NCBI GenBank assembly: GCA_022824405.1
Contig: JAJDZZ010000039.1
Location: forward strand, 1-64,000
DNA length: 64,000 bases
Direction of reading: 5' to 3'
Origin: Opitutales bacterium
GTDB taxonomy: Bacteria > Verrucomicrobiota > Verrucomicrobiia > Opitutales > UBA2995
In this document: positions 7,760-15,815 of the stretch, piece by piece
How the letters are laid out: every line of letters starts with the position of its first letter
Numbering within the stretch: the stretch's first letter is position 1
Program-made: the position numbers and the translations under genes
Notes under the pieces: model-generated
Database searches by the model: none
The model's input: the letters and a program-made list of their open reading frames with translations, nothing else
Told to the model about the DNA's origin: nothing

Positions 7760-7879
7760 GACCTCGGATGGGGAGACGTGAGCTATCATGGGGTGGGGAA
7801 GATTGGGTGCCGTCTAATATCCTACCTGCTAATCACAGTGACTTCGCTGGCTTTTGCCAGTCTGGGCCGAGCCGCCGAT
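7760..7879 (+). repeat. 120-bp direct repeat, copy 2 (first copy at 3532-3651)
   Basis: It matches 3532-3651 at about 97% without gaps and covers the signal peptide of the intact sulfatase that starts at 7793. Immediately upstream (7728-7750) the sequence TTCAAAGGCGTCGCCCTC matches the first part of the sulfatase leader also seen at about 11849, so a piece of about 120 bases found in copy A between the two parts is missing here. Confidence 0.85.
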
Positions 7880-9232
7880 CAACCGAATATAATTGTCCTC
7901 CTGGCGGATGACCTTGGCTACGGAGAGCTGAGCTGTCAGGGCAATCCTGAGATTCCCACGCCGCATATTGATTCTATCGCGGCCAATGGGGTGCGCTTTA
8001 CCGATGGCTACGTGACGGGTCCGAACTGCAGTCCCTCGAGGGCAGGGTTTATGTCGGGACGGATTCCAACTCGCTTTGGTTATGAGAACAACCCGATCGG
8101 TCCCAGGAATGAGGATCCGGCCATTGGCTTTCCGGCGAGTGAAGTGACGATCGCGGAGACCTTGCAGGATGAAGGCTACGTCACGGGCATCATTGGCAAA
8201 TGGCATCTGGGTGGTACAGCGGCCTACCATCCGTTTCGGCATGGCTTCGAAGAATTCTTCGGCTTTACCCATGAAGGCCATTATTTCGTGCCGCCGCCTT
8301 GGAAAGGTGTGACCACGATGCTGCGGCGCAAAACGATTCCCGGTGGAGGCGAAGGTCGCTGGATAGGAAAAAAGAAACTGATTTACCACACCTGGCCCAG
8401 CAACGAACCAGACTACGATGCCAACAACCCCATCGTACGTGGAGGACAACCCATTGAGGAACACGAGTACTTTACCGACGCCATTACCCGCGAAGCCGTC
8501 GACTTCATCGATCGTCACGACGATAAGCCCTTCTTCCTCTACGTTCCCTACAATGCCGTGCACAGTCCGCTTCAGGGAGCCGACGCCTACATGCGCAAGT
8601 TTGCTCACATCGAAGACATCCAACGACGCATCTTCGCGGCAATGTTGGCGAATATGGACGACAGCGTGGGAGACATTTTATATCAGCTGCGAAAATCGGG
8701 ATTGGAAGAAAACACGATTGTGTTCTTTCTCAGCGATAATGGCGGCCCGACCAAAGAATTGACTTCTTCCAACCTTCCTTTGCGCGCGGGAAAAGGGGCT
8801 ATGCATGAAGGTGGTTTGCGGGTGCCGTTTATGGTCCAGTGGAAAGGAACCATACCGGCAGGGAAGGTCTATGACAAGCCGGTCACCTCACTCGATATCT
8901 ACGCGACCGCAGCAGCGAATGCCAAGGCAGTTGCCCCAAAGAACATCGAAGGCGTTGATTTGGTGCCTTACTTGACTGGGATAATTTCCGGCCGGCCGCA
9001 CGAGACTTTGTTCTGGCGACAGGGCGGCAAGGCCGGCTTACGTCACGGCGATTGGAAACTGGTTCGCATGGGCGGACGCAAGAATGTCGGAAATGCCAAG
9101 TGGGAGCTGTATGATCTTTCCAATGACCTTTCGGAGGAACACAATTTGGCAAAGAAGAATCCAGAGCGTCTCGCCGAGTTGATAGCGATTTGGGAGAAGA
9201 TGAACGGCGAGATGCAGAATCCGATGTTTTGA
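7793..9232 (+). CDS. Sulfatase (formylglycine-dependent, arylsulfatase type)
   Basis: From the GTG at 7793 this is a 479-residue S1-family sulfatase that removes sulfate esters, most likely from a glycan, outside the cytoplasm. A signal peptide (residues 1-28) precedes NIIVLLADDLGYGE, which gives the first metal-binding aspartates. The maturation motif is C79-S-P-S-R, where C79 becomes formylglycine. GKWHLGG near 135 and FFLSDNGGPTKE near 310 are further active-site blocks. The frame stays open upstream to 7625, but that part is only a fragment of another sulfatase leader; the GTG start gives a perfect signal peptide. The product ends with LYDLSNDLSEEHNLA, as usual. It is the only complete sulfatase in this fragment-rich region. 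Confidence 0.9.
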   Translation: MGKIGCRLISYLLITVTSLAFASLGRAADQPNIIVLLADDLGYGELSCQGNPEIPTPHIDSIAANGVRFTDGYVTGPNCSPSRAGFMSGRIPTRFGYENNPIGPRNEDPAIGFPASEVTIAETLQDEGYVTGIIGKWHLGGTAAYHPFRHGFEEFFGFTHEGHYFVPPPWKGVTTMLRRKTIPGGGEGRWIGKKKLIYHTWPSNEPDYDANNPIVRGGQPIEEHEYFTDAITREAVDFIDRHDDKPFFLYVPYNAVHSPLQGADAYMRKFAHIEDIQRRIFAAMLANMDDSVGDILYQLRKSGLEENTIVFFLSDNGGPTKELTSSNLPLRAGKGAMHEGGLRVPFMVQWKGTIPAGKVYDKPVTSLDIYATAAANAKAVAPKNIEGVDLVPYLTGIISGRPHETLFWRQGGKAGLRHGDWKLVRMGGRKNVGNAKWELYDLSNDLSEEHNLAKKNPERLAELIAIWEKMNGEMQNPMF

Positions 9233-9263
9233 GATGAGTGGCGTGTTTTATACGATTTAATTC

Positions 9264-9653
9264 ATGAACAATCCATTAATCCATATGAAATTAAACATCG
9301 TTCTCTCCTTGATCGTGGCGAGCCTGCTGGGTGCTTGCGCGAGTCTGCAAATGCAAGTCGGCCCAGTGCTTGGTGAATGGCAGTATGTCGTCGAAAACCT
9401 TCCCCGCGGAGAACCTGAAGGAAGCTTTACCATCGTAAAGAGTGGAGATGGCTATACCGGGACGCTTCAACGAAAGGGCGACCAGGCTGTTCCTCTCGAT
9501 GAGATAATCCTCGAAAACGGCGTTCTGGAAAGCAGTAACTTTACGACGCAGGGATATTCTGTGACCATGAGCGGTACCTTTGAAGGTGATTCCTTCGAGG
9601 GAACGCTTTCTGTCAGTGGACGAACCTTTCCGATAACCGCTGCCAGGAAGTAG
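9264..9653 (+). CDS. Small predicted lipoprotein
   Basis: The product has 129 residues from the ATG at 9264, or 122 from the ATG at 9285, which gives a more compact signal (MKLNIVLSLIVASLLGAC). LLGAC is a lipobox, so the mature protein should start at that cysteine and be anchored to a membrane. The rest is a small beta-rich domain (GEWQYVVENLP, GYTGTLQRKGD, MSGTFEGDSFEGTLSVSG), which resembles the short lipoproteins described as transport-associated or peptidase-C-terminal barrels in PVC and Bacteroidetes. I do not recognise a named function. It follows the sulfatase by 31 bases and could be co-transcribed with it. Confidence 0.65.
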   Translation: MNNPLIHMKLNIVLSLIVASLLGACASLQMQVGPVLGEWQYVVENLPRGEPEGSFTIVKSGDGYTGTLQRKGDQAVPLDEIILENGVLESSNFTTQGYSVTMSGTFEGDSFEGTLSVSGRTFPITAARK

Positions 9654-9677
9654 TGGTTAATTCCTTGTAACTACTCA

Positions 9678-9813
9678 GATGCTCTTGCCCTACCGCGACG
9701 AACGGCAGAGCAGGGATGCTCTTGCCCTACCGCGATGAACGGCAGAGCAGGGATGCTCTTGCCCTACCGCGCTTGAATTTATTGGTAGGGGGACAGCGTC
9801 TTCGCAGGGCCGC
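9678..9813. repeat. REP/BIME-like cluster 1: tandem 37-bp units and an inverted copy
   Basis: A 37-base unit starts at 9678, 9715 and 9752 (third copy partial). Each full unit holds a hairpin with stem AGAGCA, loop GGGA and stem TGCTCT, followed by TGCCCTACC. At 9784-9813 a copy in the other direction starts GGTAGGGG and carries a different arm (GCG-TCTT-CGC). The same element type occurs at 37957-38028 and 49175-49297. It fills the space between the lipoprotein gene and the gene at 9816. Confidence 0.75.
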
Positions 9814-9815
9814 TT

Positions 9816-10481
9816 TTGAATCTTTATCGTTCATTAGGTAAGAACTCCCATTTTTTGAGGACTTCAGAACAGCGTTCCGAAAAAATACCCGCCGACCGTG
9901 GGTATTCAAAAGTCATCGGAACCAGTTCGGCGCAGGTACACGCCGGATACGAAACCATTTATTTATTCTATAACGAGCTTTCCCAGCCCGATTATTACTT
10001 CCAAAAAGTCTATACTCCAGTTTGCCGGGACAGCGAATGCAAGAGCGTCAGGCTCACGGTCAGGTGGGACCTGCTTGGGAAATACCAGGGATACTATCTG
10101 GATGATGGCCTGACGTTTACCAAGTTGGACCATGAACCTTTCACGGAGGAGGAATATGCCAGGTTGCACAGCATCCTTGCCTATGAGCAATCGATATTGG
10201 GCTCCTATACCAGTAAAGATATCGCGGAACTTCTTAAACAGGATTCACCTGTCGAGGCCTCAACAGAAGTGCATGCCATTTCCGGAGCAACACCGGAAGA
10301 AATCAGGTCGGAAATCATCGAGGGGGCCTTGTATACCTGTCATACCTTGTGGCACTTGTGCCGCGGTGAAACGGATGACCTGATACTCGATTACACAAAG
10401 CAATATCTCCTGAATGAGGAGTTTGTGCATCAATTGTTACTGTCAGGAAATATTGAATACATAAAATTTTGCCTCGATTAG
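9816..10481 (+). CDS. Conserved hypothetical protein, probably N-terminally truncated
   Basis: The 221-residue frame starts at a TTG right after the repeat cluster and has no signal peptide, although the rest looks like a mid-to-C-terminal part of a larger exported protein. It contains VCRDSECKSVRLTVRWDLLG, DHEPFTEEEYARLHSIL and AISGATPEEIRSEIIEGALY with TCHTLWHL. The SGAT motif is reminiscent of the site that binds FMN covalently in NqrC/RnfG-type domains, where the residue pattern is SGAT-S/T. Here the fourth residue is followed by PEE, so FMN binding is unproven. I recall similar SGAT-TLWH proteins in Bacteroidetes but know no function. Its stop overlaps the end of the convergent ATPase gene by 4 bases. 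Confidence 0.5.
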   Translation: MNLYRSLGKNSHFLRTSEQRSEKIPADRGYSKVIGTSSAQVHAGYETIYLFYNELSQPDYYFQKVYTPVCRDSECKSVRLTVRWDLLGKYQGYYLDDGLTFTKLDHEPFTEEEYARLHSILAYEQSILGSYTSKDIAELLKQDSPVEASTEVHAISGATPEEIRSEIIEGALYTCHTLWHLCRGETDDLILDYTKQYLLNEEFVHQLLLSGNIEYIKFCLD

Positions 10482-11629
10482 CGTGTCACCAACTTTGATA
10501 GAATTTCGGTTAGATTTCCCGGAGCGGTGAAAATAACCTCAAAGCGATCCATTCTTCTGGTGTAGGGAGGTATGGAAATGTTGGATACAACGATATTTGC
10601 TCCCTGCGGGTAGAGGGATCGAAACGCATTGAGATTCCGCAAATCGAATTTTGATGCATTCCATTTGCATTCTATGGCTTGGCAGGTTCCGTTTCTGCCT
10701 CGTACCACGAAATCTATTTCGCGTTTCTGCTTATCTCGCCAGTAGTGAACAGGCAGGATGTGAAATTTTGCTTCGAGTTCGTCCAGGACCAGGTTTTCCA
10801 ATAAGCTGCCGCAGTCGCTTGAGCGTAGCTCCCTCCATCCCCTGTTGTGAACGACGAAACCGGTGTCGAAAGCATAGCATTTAGGTTGCGCAAGGATCTC
10901 CCGGCGTCCACCTCCATAGAAAGGCCGAATGCGCCTGATCACATGGGTTGTTTCCAGAATTTCGAGATAACTGTTAACCGTAGGTCTTGTAAGCAGGGTT
11001 TCCTTGGAAAGAGAAGTGGTTTCGAGTAAACCTCCATTTCTGCGCATGAGCAATTCCGTCAGTCTGAGAAATTCAGATCGTTTGGATACGCGAAAGAGTT
11101 CCTGGATATCGCGGGCGAAGTAGGAATCGAGCCATTCACTGTAGAATTCCGGATCGTCCGAATCATCCAGGACGCGCTGGGGCAATCCTCCCCGGTACAA
11201 CCTGTCCTCCAAAGGGATTTTCCCAAAGCTGCTGAGCTCACTTGTCAGAACGGGGACCAAGTGTATGCTCCGCTTCCGCCCGGTCAGGGAATCCTTGAAT
11301 TTCTGCGTTGCCGCAAGCGTGGACGATCCTGTCGCAAGTACCTTCAAATGAGAAAACTCATCGGCCGCTATTTTGAGAATTGTGCTGGGGTCCGTCAGCT
11401 TGTGGACTTCATCGAGGATTACGGTGTCCTCGGTTACGTTGGCAAAGAAATATTCCGGGTCTTCGAGACTTTGTCGGTGCCTGGGCAGGTCGCAGTTGAG
11501 GTAGTGAGCACCGTCCAGGCTTTTCGCCAAGGTCGTTTTTCCGACCCGCCTTACTCCGCTCAGCCAGGCGATAGGGGCTCGTTTCCAGGCGTTTTTTAGC
11601 CGCTCTCTCCAAAATGGTCGATCAATCAC
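10478..11629 (-). CDS. AAA ATPase with DUF4143 domain
   Basis: This 383-residue protein belongs to the widespread AAA_14/DUF4143 family of predicted ATPases. The Walker A motif is SGVRRVGKTTLAK near residues 24-36, Walker B is DTVILDEVHKL near 67-77, and ATGSSTLAA near 96-104 is the sensor-1 region. The C-terminal DUF4143 part contains HYWRDKQKREIDFVV near 300, with the D-x-V pattern of a restriction-endonuclease-like fold, and an ECKW segment. Such proteins are common in accessory regions, but their role is not established. The length is normal for the family (about 380-420). A 28-base part of its 3' end also occurs at 3318-3345. Confidence 0.85.
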   Translation of the reverse strand: MIDRPFWRERLKNAWKRAPIAWLSGVRRVGKTTLAKSLDGAHYLNCDLPRHRQSLEDPEYFFANVTEDTVILDEVHKLTDPSTILKIAADEFSHLKVLATGSSTLAATQKFKDSLTGRKRSIHLVPVLTSELSSFGKIPLEDRLYRGGLPQRVLDDSDDPEFYSEWLDSYFARDIQELFRVSKRSEFLRLTELLMRRNGGLLETTSLSKETLLTRPTVNSYLEILETTHVIRRIRPFYGGGRREILAQPKCYAFDTGFVVHNRGWRELRSSDCGSLLENLVLDELEAKFHILPVHYWRDKQKREIDFVVRGRNGTCQAIECKWNASKFDLRNLNAFRSLYPQGANIVVSNISIPPYTRRMDRFEVIFTAPGNLTEILSKLVTR

Positions 11630-11799
11630 GGGAGCAGAAATTTACATATAGACGTCTAAATGTAAAATACATTTTTGGGATTATCTTCTCAATTGCGGTT
11701 TTATGCGGGAAATTTCTAGATTTCCTGACAGAATTATCCCACAAAAGAGTCACGAGGAATTCAGCGACGACACATCTATAAGCGAAAGCGCGGATAAGC

Positions 11800-11931
11800 A
11801 TGAACGAATCTCACTACCCCAAGCCCGGCATCCATCGCTGGAACCCGTTCAAAGGCGTCGCCCTCGCCGCGCTGGCCGCATGTGGTCTCGTTGCCACAGG
11901 TAACGTTGCTGCGCCGGAGCCCCAACCCTGA
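11800..11931 (+). pseudogene. Sulfatase leader remnant, copy C
   Basis: An ATG at 11800 opens a 43-residue peptide starting MNESHYPKPGIHRWNPFKG, with a hydrophobic segment (VALAALAACGLVATGNVAA) and ending EPQP at a TGA. The DNA at 11779-11923 matches 3348-3492 at about 90%, including bases upstream of the ATG. The sulfatase part that follows in copy A is missing. It is the 5' end of a lost sulfatase gene. The surrounding 370 bases between the ATPase and DUF1080 genes hold only this remnant and the 37-base repeat at 11957. Confidence 0.7.
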
Positions 11932-11956
11932 TTTTGACCCAAAGTTGTTTGACCCG

Positions 11957-11993
11957 GATGCGATTGGAAAGAGACCCGCGGGAAAGAATTAGA
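11957..11993 (+). repeat. 37-bp dispersed repeat, copy 2
   Basis: It matches 6430-6466 with two mismatches. It lies just beyond the 3' end of the DUF1080 gene (stop at 12009 on the minus strand) and just after sulfatase leader copy C, so both copies of this repeat are beside broken genes. Confidence 0.55.
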
Positions 11994-12008
11994 GAAAGAA
12001 GTGCTTTC

Positions 12009-12629
12009 TCAAAGTTTTCGGATGCGGACGTTGCGAACCCAGAATTCCTGACCGTGATCCTGAATTGCAATCCATCCCTTTTGCGCGAGTGGCTTGTCCT
12101 CGGGGCGGGCCTTCTCTAAATCCACTTGCTGAACGACCTGGTCGTTGAGCCTTGCGAGGAGCTTCGAACCTTTTAGGCGAACGAACATGGTGTTCCATTC
12201 CCCAGCTGGTTTTACGGCATTCACCTTTGGTCCTGAGGTTTTGATCACGCCCCCTACGCTATGGGGCCCCAGTTCTTCTTTACCGTAATCGTCTCTCAAT
12301 TGAATCTCAAAACCGTGCAGGGTGGCGTCCGACTGGTCCGCGATGCGGAAGTAGAATCCCGAGTTCCCACCTTCTCCGAGCTTGAAATCAAACCGGCAGA
12401 CAAAATCCTGGTATTGTTCCGGGAACCAGAGGTAAGCGCCGTAGCGTTTCCAGCCCGTCTCGCCTTCCCGTGGCTTCAGGTGGAGTACATTCCTTTTCTC
12501 CTCCATCCAGTTTCCGGTCGTCTCGAAATCAGAGAGCTTGAAAAGTTTCGTAAAGGCCTCATTCTCCTGAGCGCTCAGAGACAGGGAGAGGACCAGGGCA
12601 ATCGATAAGGTGCTTAGTAAAATCTTCAT
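12009..12629 (-). CDS. Secreted DUF1080 (3-keto-disaccharide hydrolase-like) protein
   Basis: The 206-residue product has a signal peptide (ILLSTLSIALVLSLSLSAQ) and one DUF1080 domain, a concanavalin-like beta-sandwich. Typical blocks are visible: FVCRFDFKLGEGGNSGFYFR near residues 75-95, HGFEIQLRDD near 105-114, and GWIAIQDHGQEFWVRNVRI at the end. DUF1080 proteins were first described only as unknown; one subgroup acts on 3-keto-glycosides produced by Gfo/Idh or GMC enzymes. The Tat-exported Gfo/Idh protein at 1006 would be a fitting partner, but it is 10 kb away. The gene is complete. Confidence 0.85.
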   Translation of the reverse strand: MKILLSTLSIALVLSLSLSAQENEAFTKLFKLSDFETTGNWMEEKRNVLHLKPREGETGWKRYGAYLWFPEQYQDFVCRFDFKLGEGGNSGFYFRIADQSDATLHGFEIQLRDDYGKEELGPHSVGGVIKTSGPKVNAVKPAGEWNTMFVRLKGSKLLARLNDQVVQQVDLEKARPEDKPLAQKGWIAIQDHGQEFWVRNVRIRKL

Positions 12630-12868
12630 AGCGAAATAGAATCACTCTACGTCAAGAAATGTCACGATGAATTTGTCAACAAGGGATTATATCAAGGCCT
12701 GAAAGTTACACGAACTCATGCTATTGAATCCCAAATTCGGAAATATCAAATGGTTCTTCCGCCATAAGGAGCTTTGCCCCCGGGCATCTCACCCGGATTT
12801 TGCCCGCCGTCGCCTTATTGGGCCTTGACATTTAAACCAGACCAGACCAGGTTTTATTTATCAAAGTA

Positions 12869-13093
12869 GTGAATGTCCAGGAAGCCAAAACCCATCTTTC
12901 GCGGTTGATTGACCAAGCTGCCAAAGGACAGGAGGTCATTTTGGGCAAACATGGCAAACCCATGGCAAAAATAACAGCTTATGCTCCACGCAAAGAGCAG
13001 CGCCCACTGGGAGGTTACGAGGGTTGTATCAGGGTAGGGGAAGACTTTGACGAGGAAGACCCCCAAATAAACCGGATTTTCTCGGGCGCATGA
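12869..13093 (+). CDS. Phd/YefM-family antitoxin
   Basis: This 74-residue protein is an antitoxin of the Phd/YefM family: VQEAKTHLSRLIDQAAKGQEVILGKHGKPMAKI is the usual N-terminal DNA-binding domain, and the acidic C-terminus (DFDEEDPQINRIFSGA) is the toxin-binding tail. The start is a GTG at 12869, since no ATG is available at the homologous position. Its stop overlaps the start of the PIN toxin gene (ATGA at 13090-13093), so the two should be translated together. Such antitoxins bind operator DNA in front of their own operon, but I see no clear palindrome in the 240 bases upstream. Confidence 0.85.
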   Translation: MNVQEAKTHLSRLIDQAAKGQEVILGKHGKPMAKITAYAPRKEQRPLGGYEGCIRVGEDFDEEDPQINRIFSGA

Positions 13094-13467
13094 ATTACCT
13101 GCTGGATACCCACGTATTTCTCTGGGCGCTGGGTAATCCGAAAGCCCTGAGCCTTGAAGCGAGGCAACTGATTCAGGATCCAAGTTATTCCGTGTTTGTC
13201 AGCGCGGTCAGCAGCGTGGAAATTGCCATCAAACAGGCTTTGGGTAAACTGGAGGCGCCGGCGGGCCTGGAGAAAGAAATTGAACAACGCGGGTTTCAGG
13301 AACTACCGCTAACTTACGGGCACGGATCGAGGCTGGTGGAGTTGCCGTCATATCACCAGGATCCCTTTGACCGAATGCTTCTGGCCCAGGCCCTGCATGA
13401 AGGCCTCATTTTAATAACCCGCGACAAAAAAATGAAGCGATACCCTGTGAAATGCGTTATGACTTAA
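13090..13467 (+). CDS. PIN-domain toxin (VapC type)
   Basis: The 125-residue protein is a PIN-domain endoribonuclease. The acidic residues expected for Mg2+ binding are visible: D6 in LLDTHVFLWA, E44 in SSVEIAIKQ, D92 in DPFDRMLLAQA, and D110 in ITRDKKM. Together with the Phd-like protein upstream, it forms a type II toxin-antitoxin module. Pairing of PIN toxins with Phd-type antitoxins is common in cyanobacteria and PVC bacteria. The gene is complete and of normal length. Confidence 0.9.
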   Translation: MNYLLDTHVFLWALGNPKALSLEARQLIQDPSYSVFVSAVSSVEIAIKQALGKLEAPAGLEKEIEQRGFQELPLTYGHGSRLVELPSYHQDPFDRMLLAQALHEGLILITRDKKMKRYPVKCVMT

Positions 13468-13560
13468 CCCGCAGCAGCGCCGGCATGTCCGGGCGAAACC
13501 AGTGTCCTGTCGTGTCAGAATTGAAACGGCTCTCCGCTTAACCTTATCGTCTGCTTTTCC

Positions 13561-15702
13561 ATGAGACTGGTTCTTTCCTGTATTTTGGTCGTTTGTATGG
13601 TCGCTGGCTACGGAGAAACTGAGAACGGTCAAAAACTCAGCGAATTCAACAACTACCGGGATTGGGGCATCTACCGGGGCGACCAGGGGGCCAATCAATA
13701 TTCGGAGCTGGACCAGATAAATAAGGAGAACGTCCATCTGCTGGAGCCGGTTTGGCGGTATAACACGAGGGATCACACCGATCGATCCGCATTTCAGAAT
13801 AATCCCCTGATGATAGACAGCAACCTTTACATTGTATCGCCTGGTGGCCGAGTCATTGCGCTCAATGCAGCGACAGGACGGGAAATCTGGGATTTCGATG
13901 CGCGTACGGAAGAGCAGAAAAATGGAGATTTCTCAGTCGTAAATCGTGGCCTGACTTACTGGGAAGAAGATGGAGAAGGGCGTCTGTTCTACACTATGGA
14001 GATGTCGCTCTATGCGATTGAGGCCAAGACCGGTAAGCTGGTAGAGGGGTTTGGAACAGAGGGAGTGGTAGATATTTCAGAAAACCTTGTGGAGGACGAG
14101 CGACCGGTCTCTGTCTCGGCGACTACGCCTGGAGTCGTGTTTGAAGATTACTACATTCTGGGAATGCGTTGTGGTGAGACCTTTGGATCGTCACCGGGAC
14201 ATATTCGAGCCTGGGATGCGCGGACCGGAGAATTCCGGTGGAAGTTTAACACCATACCTGCGGAGGGAGAATTCGGACATGATACCTGGGAGTTTGTGGA
14301 AGGGGAGACCTATGGGGGAGCAAACCCCTGGGGTGGATTGACGGTGGATGAACGACGAGGATGGGTCTTCGCCGCCACGGGTTCTGCCACCTATGATTTT
14401 TACGGCGCCAATCGCAAAGGACAAAATTTGTTCGCTAACTGCGTGCTCGCTTTGAATGCCAGGACGGGCGAGCGCATCTGGCACTACCAGACCGTGCATC
14501 ACGACATTTGGGATATGGATAATCCCCCGTCTCCGATCCTCATTACCATCAATCAAGATGGGTACAATCGCGATGCCGTGGTGCAATTGACCAAGATGGG
14601 TTTTGTCTTTGTGTTGGATCGCATTACTGGGGAACCCATTTTTCCAGTCGAAGAGCGTCCGGTGCCTGCTTCCACACTGCCAGGGGAAGAAGCGTGGCCG
14701 ACCCAACCTTTTCCGCTCCTGCCTCCTCCACTGGTCCGGCAAGGATTCACTGATGAGGACCTTTCCGATGTGACTCCGGAAATTCATGCCTTTGTCAGTG
14801 AAATCTATGAAAAGTACAGAGGGGTTCCCATGTATACCCCTTTCAGTATGACACCACAGGTCATGTTGCCTGGAATGAGCGGAGGCATGGAGTGGCATGG
14901 AGGTTCCTTTGACCCAGTCAGCCGCATGTTATATGTGAATGTGAATGAGATGCCGAATCTCATCGATATGCTTCAAGTGACCACTTTAGTGGACGATTCC
15001 GGGCTTAGTCCGGAAATCAAAGGCAGGCTGCTTTACCAAGCGAATTGCGTTGCCTGTCATGGCGTGGAATTGCAAGGAGTTCCGCCGGTCTTTCCCCCCT
15101 TACAGGATCTTTCCATGCGGACTGATCCGGATTTGCTGACATCCATTCGTTTGGGTAAAGGCACGATGCCACCGTATGGGAATCTTCCGGAGGAGGATAT
15201 ACAGGCCCTGTTGGCTTTTCTTCGTAATCCAGTGAAAATACCCACGGATCTGATGGATCGACCTACCAAGACCGTGTATTTGCTGAATGGTTACAAACGG
15301 TTCCTCGATGATCAAGGGCACCCGGCTATCAAGCCACCCTGGGGAACCTTGGCCGCCGTTAATATGAACACAGCGGAGATAAAATGGCAGGTTCCACTAG
15401 GTGAATATCCGAGCCTTGTAGCCCAAGGGATTCGAAATACGGGTACCCTGAATTGGGGTGGAGTCGTTGCCACTGCTGGAGGGTTGCTTTTTATCGGAGC
15501 GACCGCCGACGAAAAGATGCGCGCGTTTGACGCCGATACCGGAGAGGTTTTATGGGAGTATAAGATGCCCTACGCGGGTTGTGCCACACCTGCGATCTTT
15601 GAGTTAATGGGAAAACAGTATATCGTTATCTGCGCGGGAGGGAGTCCGAAAACACCGGTTCGGTCGGGAGATGCGGTAATCGCTTTTGCACTACCGGAAT
15701 AA
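13561..15702 (+). CDS. PQQ-dependent dehydrogenase with fused cytochrome c domain
   Basis: The 713-residue protein is a quinoprotein of the glucose/alcohol dehydrogenase type, acting in the periplasm. A short signal (LVLSCILVVCMVAGYG) is followed by an eight-bladed propeller with repeated blade motifs such as NAATGREIWDFD, DARTGEFRWKF, NARTGERIWHYQ and DADTGEVLWEYK. HHDIWDMDNPPSP near residue 320 is the signature of the membrane glucose dehydrogenase-like branch. A cytochrome c domain (C496-V-A-C499-H500, then PPVFPPLQDL and a distal TMPPYG methionine) is inserted before the last blades, so electrons can leave PQQ through haem. PQQ synthesis genes are not in the window. It precedes the PSD1-family operon by 113 bases. 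Confidence 0.9.
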   Translation: MRLVLSCILVVCMVAGYGETENGQKLSEFNNYRDWGIYRGDQGANQYSELDQINKENVHLLEPVWRYNTRDHTDRSAFQNNPLMIDSNLYIVSPGGRVIALNAATGREIWDFDARTEEQKNGDFSVVNRGLTYWEEDGEGRLFYTMEMSLYAIEAKTGKLVEGFGTEGVVDISENLVEDERPVSVSATTPGVVFEDYYILGMRCGETFGSSPGHIRAWDARTGEFRWKFNTIPAEGEFGHDTWEFVEGETYGGANPWGGLTVDERRGWVFAATGSATYDFYGANRKGQNLFANCVLALNARTGERIWHYQTVHHDIWDMDNPPSPILITINQDGYNRDAVVQLTKMGFVFVLDRITGEPIFPVEERPVPASTLPGEEAWPTQPFPLLPPPLVRQGFTDEDLSDVTPEIHAFVSEIYEKYRGVPMYTPFSMTPQVMLPGMSGGMEWHGGSFDPVSRMLYVNVNEMPNLIDMLQVTTLVDDSGLSPEIKGRLLYQANCVACHGVELQGVPPVFPPLQDLSMRTDPDLLTSIRLGKGTMPPYGNLPEEDIQALLAFLRNPVKIPTDLMDRPTKTVYLLNGYKRFLDDQGHPAIKPPWGTLAAVNMNTAEIKWQVPLGEYPSLVAQGIRNTGTLNWGGVVATAGGLLFIGATADEKMRAFDADTGEVLWEYKMPYAGCATPAIFELMGKQYIVICAGGSPKTPVRSGDAVIAFALPE

Positions 15703-15815
15703 ATATTGAGGAAATTTAAGATGAAGTTGTATTCATACAGCTGTTCCCGGCAGCAGTTCTCCAAAATTTTGGATACGGCCAAGTCGGAAAGGATGTCTCG
15801 AAAATAGCCAAATGT

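Noticed and set aside
9678-9771. 37-base tandem repeat as a CRISPR array
   Set aside because: There are no unique spacers: the copies are contiguous and carry the hairpin word also found singly at other intergenic places. No cas gene is present.
12630-12868. Intergenic stretch before the Phd/PIN pair
   Set aside because: I looked for an operator palindrome or a small RNA gene and saw none that is convincing; the ACCAGACCAGACC word near 12837 is only a short simple repeat.
14191-14898. Open frame of 235 codons on the minus strand
   Set aside because: It is antisense inside the PQQ dehydrogenase gene and has no domain resemblance.
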